Shown piece after piece: positions 25,575 through 30,386 of a stretch of DNA of 30,386 nucleotides. Both the position numbers and the translations under genes were made by a program. Source of the DNA: Clostridium sp. OF09-36 (GTDB lineage: Bacteria > Bacillota > Clostridia > Lachnospirales > Lachnospiraceae); the NCBI RefSeq assembly GCF_003481985.1, contig NZ_QUMD01000035.1, positions 1-30,386 of the forward strand. The letters are read 5' to 3'. Numbering within the stretch: the first letter of the stretch is position 1; the number at the start of each line of letters is the position of its first letter. Under the pieces are notes generated by a model that ran no database searches, was not told the DNA's origin, and was given only the letters and a program-made list of their open reading frames with translations.

Positions 25575-26975
25575 GTGGGAGACATAAATACAAATTGGAT
25601 TGTACTGACACTTTTAGGAAGTGTTCTGAATTTGCCAATGATCTTAACAGGCTGCCGAAAAGTTTGGACATGGATAAAAAGCCGAAAATTTAATGGAACG
25701 TGGGTATTGATGATGAATGGCGACCATAGAACAAGATTTTATATTTGCAAAATACAGGAAGCTTTAGATGGCAAAGTGAAAATCAGAAAATACCACGGCA
25801 AGGATTATGATGAGGAATTTGACGTTGGAAACAACCAATATCTGGAACAGGTCCGTTTTGAGGGAATGAAGACGGCGGAAAATATAAATCTTCAATTTGC
25901 CACCCAAAAGGAGATTGTCGGCGAAGCACATTTACATATTTTGAATCGTGATTGCATATTGGACAGCTCAAACCTGTATTGGGAAGGAATCTGCACAGAA
26001 TTTGCCGCGAATGTACAGCAGAAGATTTCCCTTACAAAAGTGAAATCGCTTGAAGAAGCCAGAATGCTTATTTCAGAGACAAAAAGAACAGAGTATGTGG
26101 CCAAATTGGATCCATGCATAAAGCTTAGTGTTATCATCACTGTGTATAATCATGAGAGTGAATTGATGGAGTGTTTACAGTCAGTTGTGAATTTGATCCC
26201 TCCGGATAAAATACCGGAGGTTCAGATTATATTGCTTGATAATGGATCGCTGGAACATATAGAAAAAATAAAAACGAAATTTTTAAAAGAGCATCCGAAT
26301 AAAGAACAAGAGAAAATAAAAATAGAGTATGTAAAAATTTTACATCGAGATGTAAATTTTTCTCGTAACATGGGACTTCTCCATGCAACAGGAGAATATG
26401 TGTTGTTCCTGGATGCAACAGACAAATTGCTTCAATCTTTTTATCAGAACTTTTTTGAGAATTACGCGTCAGGCGAGTATCCGCTGATATTAGGCGGATA
26501 CAGGGCTGTGCTAACGGATAATTCATTTAAAGATGTGCAGCCGCAGGCCGAAGAATGTTCTCGTGAAGATCTGATGCTTCATTTGGATTCCAGAAAAGAT
26601 CTGCAGTTGGGATCTGCTGAGGGAAAACTATATAAGAATGCAATAATAAGAGCTAATCACTGTATGTTTGATTTTGGACTATATGGCGATACACGCTTCA
26701 ATTTGCAGTATCAGCGTTATATCGTCTGTGCAAAGATAGATGGAGGAATCTGGTATCAATATAGCAAAAGAAATTTGGCACAATATGAAGCAGGAACAAC
26801 TGTTTCGGAGTTTATTTCAGAGAAGATTAAAGTTTATATGAAATATAAAGAAGCAATGGGAACAATGAAAGGTAAAACAAAGAAGCAAAAGAATGCGGCG
26901 GCGGCCCGTAACAAGATGTTGGAAAAATATGAGGAAAGTGTGCTTAAAGAAATTCAGGATAGAATTGTAGGCTAG
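25575..26975 (+). CDS. GT2 glycosyltransferase with an N-terminal membrane-anchored domain
   Basis: A 466-residue protein. A hydrophobic helix (about residues 8-28) and a beta-rich segment with FNGTWVL (near 38) make up the first 175 residues, whose identity I do not recognise. A GT-A domain starts at about 181 (KLSVIITVYNHESELM). In the position normally taken by DxD, it has DATDK (D280-D283), a variation seen in many GT2 enzymes. The tail is lysine-rich (GKTKKQKNAAAARNK). GTG 25575 is chosen because GGGAGA at 25562-25567 lies seven bases upstream; TTG 25560 has nothing. It sits between the WbsX-like and another GT2 gene. Donor and acceptor are unknown. Confidence 0.78.
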   Translation: MGDINTNWIVLTLLGSVLNLPMILTGCRKVWTWIKSRKFNGTWVLMMNGDHRTRFYICKIQEALDGKVKIRKYHGKDYDEEFDVGNNQYLEQVRFEGMKTAENINLQFATQKEIVGEAHLHILNRDCILDSSNLYWEGICTEFAANVQQKISLTKVKSLEEARMLISETKRTEYVAKLDPCIKLSVIITVYNHESELMECLQSVVNLIPPDKIPEVQIILLDNGSLEHIEKIKTKFLKEHPNKEQEKIKIEYVKILHRDVNFSRNMGLLHATGEYVLFLDATDKLLQSFYQNFFENYASGEYPLILGGYRAVLTDNSFKDVQPQAEECSREDLMLHLDSRKDLQLGSAEGKLYKNAIIRANHCMFDFGLYGDTRFNLQYQRYIVCAKIDGGIWYQYSKRNLAQYEAGTTVSEFISEKIKVYMKYKEAMGTMKGKTKKQKNAAAARNKMLEKYEESVLKEIQDRIVG

Positions 26976-26997
26976 ATGGTATAGAGGATTAAATGTA

Positions 26998-27945
26998 ATG
27001 AAAACAATAATTTTATCTCCGGTGTATAATGAAGCAGATCAGCTAAAGAAGCTTTTTTGCAGCTTGGAAAACTACGGAGACCGGGTATTGTTGATTGATG
27101 ATGGCAGTACCGATGATACTTATGAGAAAATCAGAAACTCTGGATTTAATTATATACGATATGAGAAAAATAAAGGAGTTTCCAGTGCGTTGGCACTTGG
27201 AATAACATGGGCTCAGGAGCGGGCTTACGATTCTGTGATTATGTTGGATTCTGATGGACAGCACGATCCAGATTTTATCCCGGGATTTGAAGAACAACTG
27301 AAGCATTACGAGTTTATATGTGGAAATCGTTTTTATAATCCCAGCGTTGTTCCATCAGAAAAACTGGCGTCTAATGCGATTATTTCTATGATTGTGAAAG
27401 AAGTGTATGGAATTAACTTGTTTGATATTTCCTGCGGTTACAAAGCGTTCAGATTAAGGCCATGGGTGGTGGAAACCATTCGCAAATCCGATCAATTTTC
27501 TTTTATTTATGATATTTTTTTTCGTGCTATGACAGAAAATCATAAGATTGGTACAGTGAATATTCCTTGTTTATATCCATCAAACGAATTGCATTATACA
27601 AAGCGGATCGAAATTCTTAGTTTCCTGAAATCAATCGAGCACTTTCTGCCATTGGAGAGTCAGCAGTGGATTAATTACAGCGAAGCCAGTATGCAAATTT
27701 ATCATGGTGAAAACTTTGAACTAATGATTCATCAATTTAAATTTTGGGGTTTTTATTTGAAAGAACAAGACGGATATATCGTACAGACGGATATGGCAAG
27801 TCTTCAAAATTATATAAAAGCTTTGAATGTGAGTGAGAATGAAAGAAAGAAGAAAGAAAACCGTATTGCTCATAACAAATTTATATCCTTCTCTGAGACA
27901 TCCGGAATACGGAGTGTTCGTAAAAAACACAGAGGAGATGCTTAA
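26998..27945 (+). CDS. GT2 glycosyltransferase, DPM1-like without membrane helices
   Basis: A GT-A enzyme whose opening IILSPVYNEADQLKKLF, LLIDDGSTDDT, and DSDGQHDP (D84-D90, metal site) are typical of DPM1/polyprenyl-phosphate transferases. ISCGYKAFR follows as the usual second landmark. Unlike GtrB it lacks C-terminal membrane helices; residues from about 210 on form an unknown soluble tail. AGAGGA precedes ATG 26998. The annotated stop at 27945 lies 107 bases inside the next gene, and the last about 35 residues mirror that gene's frame. One added base near the A4 run at 27816-27819 would end the protein at TGA 27834-27836, just before ATG 27839. The true end is therefore uncertain. Confidence 0.75.
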   Translation: MKTIILSPVYNEADQLKKLFCSLENYGDRVLLIDDGSTDDTYEKIRNSGFNYIRYEKNKGVSSALALGITWAQERAYDSVIMLDSDGQHDPDFIPGFEEQLKHYEFICGNRFYNPSVVPSEKLASNAIISMIVKEVYGINLFDISCGYKAFRLRPWVVETIRKSDQFSFIYDIFFRAMTENHKIGTVNIPCLYPSNELHYTKRIEILSFLKSIEHFLPLESQQWINYSEASMQIYHGENFELMIHQFKFWGFYLKEQDGYIVQTDMASLQNYIKALNVSENERKKKENRIAHNKFISFSETSGIRSVRKKHRGDA

Positions 27946-28980
27946 AAAAAACGGGTGTCGTGTAATTCATGCAGCAGTAAAAAAACGAAAAGGGAGGATT
28001 CTAAAGCTACTCAGCTATGTAAAATGTTATGCATATGCATTGCTGACAGGTTTATTGTTCCATGTGGATGTGATATATGCGCATTATATCAGCCATACGA
28101 TATTTCCGGTTCGAGTCATTAAAAAAAACCGTAGAAATGTAATTGCAGTGGGAAATGCGCATGGTGAAGATATTTGTCAGGATGGAACACGCTACGAAAA
28201 GAATTACGAAAAGGCGGTACAGGCCTTAAAGCTGTTGGACTATATGATTGTGCCATCTTCGTATTACAAGGCTTACTTATGTCAGAATTATCGTTATCCG
28301 GAAAAACAGATTTTTATATTTCCATCAGGTGGTGTAAATGAACAATGTTTTTTTCCACAGGATCGCTATATATGTCGTAAAAAGATTGGTTTTTGCTCCG
28401 ATAAGATTTACATAGGCTTTGTTTCGCGTTTGGTTGAGGGAAAAGGATGGGACACGTTTTTGAATGCTGCAGCATTATTTTGCAGCGCCCTGATGTGGAG
28501 AGGAATCAGTATCAGTTCGTGATAGTCGGCGAAGGACCAGATCTGCAGAACGTAAAGAAAAAACAATCAGAACTGCATTTAGAGAAGAATGTACAGTTGT
28601 TTCCATTTATGACACAAAAGAAACTTGGAATATATTTTAATGCGTTGGACATTTTTTGTTTTCCCACCAGAAGGAAGAGTGAGAGTCTCGGCTTGGTAGG
28701 TTTGGAAGCTATGCGGTGCGGAACTCTTACTTTAATATCGGATGCTTCCGAAGGACCGCTGTCTTATGCGAAAGATGGTATTAATACAACATTATTTTCC
28801 GGAAACAATCCCCAAAATCTGGCAGAAAAATTGGCAGAAATCCAAGGTTGGAGTGAGGAAGCGAAAGAACAGATGCGTCAACAGGCAATTCTGACAGGGA
28901 AAGAGTATGGATCTGTAAGAATGGGAAAAAAGCTGGAACGGATTTTTGCAGAAATAGAGGGGCAGTATAAAGAACAGTAA
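27839..28980 (+). CDS. GT4 glycosyltransferase, frameshifted
   Basis: Two frames (27839-28522, then through 28480 to 28980) make one 380-residue GT-B enzyme if a T is added to the T4 run at 28478-28481. The first half reads VLLITNLYPSLRHPEYG and GNAHGEDI; the second half carries GEGP and the E-x(7)-E motif in SESLGLVGLEAM, the donor phosphate-binding signature of GT4. The junction restores FLQRPDVERNQYQFVIVGEG. It probably adds a sugar during polysaccharide assembly in the cytosol. ATG 27839 overlaps the upstream GT2 reading frame by 107 bases. It is the last gene before a decayed transposon-like patch, and I see no terminator hairpin after it. Confidence 0.76.
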
Positions 28981-29234
28981 TTTTTTTGCAGAGACTTTTT
29001 GTAAACGCCTCATAGCGAGTTCCTTGCTGTTGCTGACTTTTCAGTCGGACCCATGTTAGCGTCGGGAGATTTCAACCACCCAGAGCCGTTTAGAATCAAC
29101 CAATTTTAGCCGTTTAAGATTAATCATTTCATAGAAATTGCCATTGCCTTTTCTGATATTGGGGTTAAACTGATGTATGCTAATGAACAGTCAAATCACA
29201 ATCATGGAAAACAAAAATCCGTTATTCTCTTTCT

Positions 29235-29350
29235 ATATTACCGGCATCGATTTTATTAGATGGACTTGCCAAACTAGAGTATCGCAGGTACGACTCAGCT
29301 GGTTTCGCCGTCCGTGACGGCGAATCACCGGTTGTCAGACGGCACATTGT
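29235..29350 (+). pseudogene. glmS: glmS fragment (glucosamine-6-phosphate synthase N-terminal region)
   Basis: Translation in one frame gives ILLDGLAKLEYRRYDSAGFA followed by VRDGE. This matches the N-terminal glutaminase domain of GlmS, where LEYRGYDSAG is nearly invariant; here the glycine has become arginine. The catalytic cysteine N-terminus and everything after about 40 residues are absent, so it is a fragment. The identification rests on the conserved motif only. Confidence 0.6.
29304..29324. repeat. Perfect 9-base hairpin in the glmS fragment
   Basis: TTCGCCGTC (29304-29312) and GACGGCGAA (29316-29324) are exact inverted copies around CGT. It is GC-rich against an AT-rich background and coincides with the break in glmS similarity. 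It may be a repetitive palindrome or insertion footprint. Confidence 0.6.
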
Positions 29351-29432
29351 GGGAGGCACAAACCGCACTTTGATTTCGGCGAACTTGCCTTCCCGATCGT
29401 GCCGTATCGGCACTTGCCGCAGGTTCTCCGCA

Positions 29433-29753
29433 GCTTGACCGCAGATTGTGTTTCACACATCGACCGCCGGAGCAGAAGCCAGTGCTGTCATGTACAGTAT
29501 TGTAGAAACTGCAAAAGCCAACAATCTGAATGTGTTCCAGTATCTCTACACCGTACTGCTTTATATGCCGGACTACAAAAATGAGCCCGCAGGCATAGAA
29601 AAGCTGTTACCGTGGAGTGATTTTATAAAGGAACGCTGCTGCGGATTGATTGATGTTGAAAATCAAACACCGGAACACCATGAGCCACTGCCTCCCTTGG
29701 CATCCTTTCTTTTTTCACACGCCCTTTTAGGCGTTTCAATAGCTGTTTATTGA
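29433..29753 (+). pseudogene. IS66 transposase C-terminal remnant
   Basis: The frame reads FHTSTAGAEASAVMYSIVET, then AKANNLNVFQYL, and later LLPWSDFIKERC. These are the conserved C-terminal blocks of the IS66 transposase (TnpC). Only the last about 80 residues survive; the DDE catalytic region, and the tnpA and tnpB genes, are missing. The reading frame continues past the usual end to a stop at 29751-29753. It shares its frame with the glmS fragment but is separated by a stop near 29440. Confidence 0.72.
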
Positions 29754-30386
29754 ATTTTGCTGTTTTTTGTTTGCTAATCTATCAATAATTCTGTTTTCAT
29801 CAACATTTCCAATGTTGTCCAAATATCCTAGTTTTTTCAGTTTATTTATGGTTGCTCTTGAAAACCTACTTGTGTCTCCGTTTAATAATAACATTAATGC
29901 TCTGTTATTGGGTTCCCATCCATCTTGTGACTCTCCGTTTTCTATTTTTGAACGTAAATCGCTAGCTCTTTTTCGTGCTATATATTGTTCTCTTTTTAAA
30001 ATTTCAATCTGGAAATCTTTTTCTTCTAGTTGTTTTTTGTAAGTTTCCTTTTCTTGCGTATTTAAATGAGCTTTGTCCATTAATTCGTTAATAATTTTAT
30101 CTTTGTCCTCTTTTTGTTCTTGAATTTTTTTAGATTTTTCAGAACTTACATTATCTAGATGCGATATTTTATCGCTCAAACTATTGAGTTTTTCGCCGAA
30201 GCGTTCTTCGATTTTACCTAATGTAACCAATACATCTTTCATAATATCATAAGATGATTTATAAAAATTTGTACTTGTTTCGTCTACTTTAAAATAGAAA
30301 AAAATAGAGATAAAAATAGAAAAGAATGCTAATAAAATTGATAAAACACTATCAAAAGAAAAATCCGTGTTTATAAGTCTATAACA
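29736..30386 (-). CDS. Membrane-anchored coiled-coil protein, partial at the window edge
   Basis: The minus-strand frame is open from the right edge of the window, so the true start lies outside; 216 residues are visible. From the edge, a hydrophobic helix (SVLSILLAFFSIFISIFFYF) is followed by a polar linker and a long charged coiled coil with repeated Lys/Glu heptads (SSEKSKKIQEQKEDKDKIIN). A C-terminal helical part contains LMLLLNGDTSRFSRATINKL and ends NKKQQNSINSY. An internal ATG at 30242 could start a shorter protein but would lose the helix. The gene is very AT-rich. Its stop codon lies exactly at the edge of the IS66-like remnant, so its 3' end may have been cut by insertion. Function not recognised. 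Confidence 0.6.
   Translation of the reverse strand, partial: CYRLINTDFSFDSVLSILLAFFSIFISIFFYFKVDETSTNFYKSSYDIMKDVLVTLGKIEERFGEKLNSLSDKISHLDNVSSEKSKKIQEQKEDKDKIINELMDKAHLNTQEKETYKKQLEEKDFQIEILKREQYIARKRASDLRSKIENGESQDGWEPNNRALMLLLNGDTSRFSRATINKLKKLGYLDNIGNVDENRIIDRLANKKQQNSINSY

Larger units (their letters stand above)
29001..29737. mobile_element. Decayed IS66-like remnant region
   Basis: The stretch between the GT4 gene and the minus-strand gene holds no intact gene. It begins with GTAAACGCCT (29001-29010), resembling IS66 family ends that start GTAA, and AGGCGTTT near 29729-29736 is the inverted partner of AAACGCCT. Inside lie a glmS-like fragment and the C-terminal end of an IS66 transposase. 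No matching 8-base target duplication flanks it, so it is a scarred remnant, not an intact element. The segment 29041-29230 shows only eroded sequence, with two imperfect copies of an AGCCGTTTA-type 18-base unit around 29083-29126. Confidence 0.55.

Noticed and set aside
29222..29413. Minus-strand 63-codon open frame across the glmS fragment
   Set aside because: It is opposite the recognisable glmS motif and has no family features.
29719..29734. Short ACGCC/GGCGT stem as a terminator between the converging genes
   Set aside because: Only five pairs and no T-run on either strand; it more likely belongs to the end of the IS66-like remnant.

Overview
The window looks like chromosomal DNA of a gut-type Firmicute, most likely a Lachnospiraceae-like clostridium. 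This is inferred from protein style (GlfT2-like, Glf, short Ugd, WbsX and DUF6020-type membrane proteins), strong AGGAGG-type ribosome binding sites, AT-rich codon use and tightly packed one-direction operons. No rRNA, tRNA or CRISPR array was seen.

Layout. (1) 46-13020 is a plus-strand surface-glycan operon. It holds two paralogous large membrane proteins flanking an acyltransferase, UDP-glucose 6-dehydrogenase, a GlfT2-type galactofuranosyltransferase, a GtrB-like glycosyltransferase, a large polytopic glycosyltransferase-like membrane protein (frameshifted), a GtrA flippase and a double acyltransferase. (2) 13222-21030 is an unrelated block resembling a defence island. It holds a PIN-like protein with a C-terminal coiled coil and two membrane helices (frameshifted), the stump of an AAA ATPase, a 1250-residue YobI-like membrane P-loop NTPase, and an ATPase overlapping a PD-(D/E)XK nuclease. 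(3) 21078-28980 returns to glycan genes: a sugar nucleotidyltransferase (frameshifted near its start), UDP-galactopyranose mutase, a secreted protein with its own promoter and terminator, then a WbsX-like protein, two GT2 enzymes and a frameshifted GT4. (4) 28981-29737 is a decayed patch with an IS66-like end, a glmS fragment and the 3' end of an IS66 transposase. (5) A minus-strand membrane/coiled-coil gene runs off the right edge.

Working together. Ugd makes UDP-glucuronate and Glf makes UDP-galactofuranose for the GlfT2-like enzyme, so a galactofuranose- and uronate-containing surface polysaccharide is expected. It would be decorated by acyl groups and by a Gtr-like lipid-linked side-branch system.

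Caution. Four genes (8403-10444, 13222-15257, 21078-21997, 28478 in the GT4) are each repaired by adding one base to a short homopolymer, and two further places fit the same rule. The shared direction suggests homopolymer under-calling, although real decay or phase variation is possible. All identifications come from reading motifs; no database search was run.
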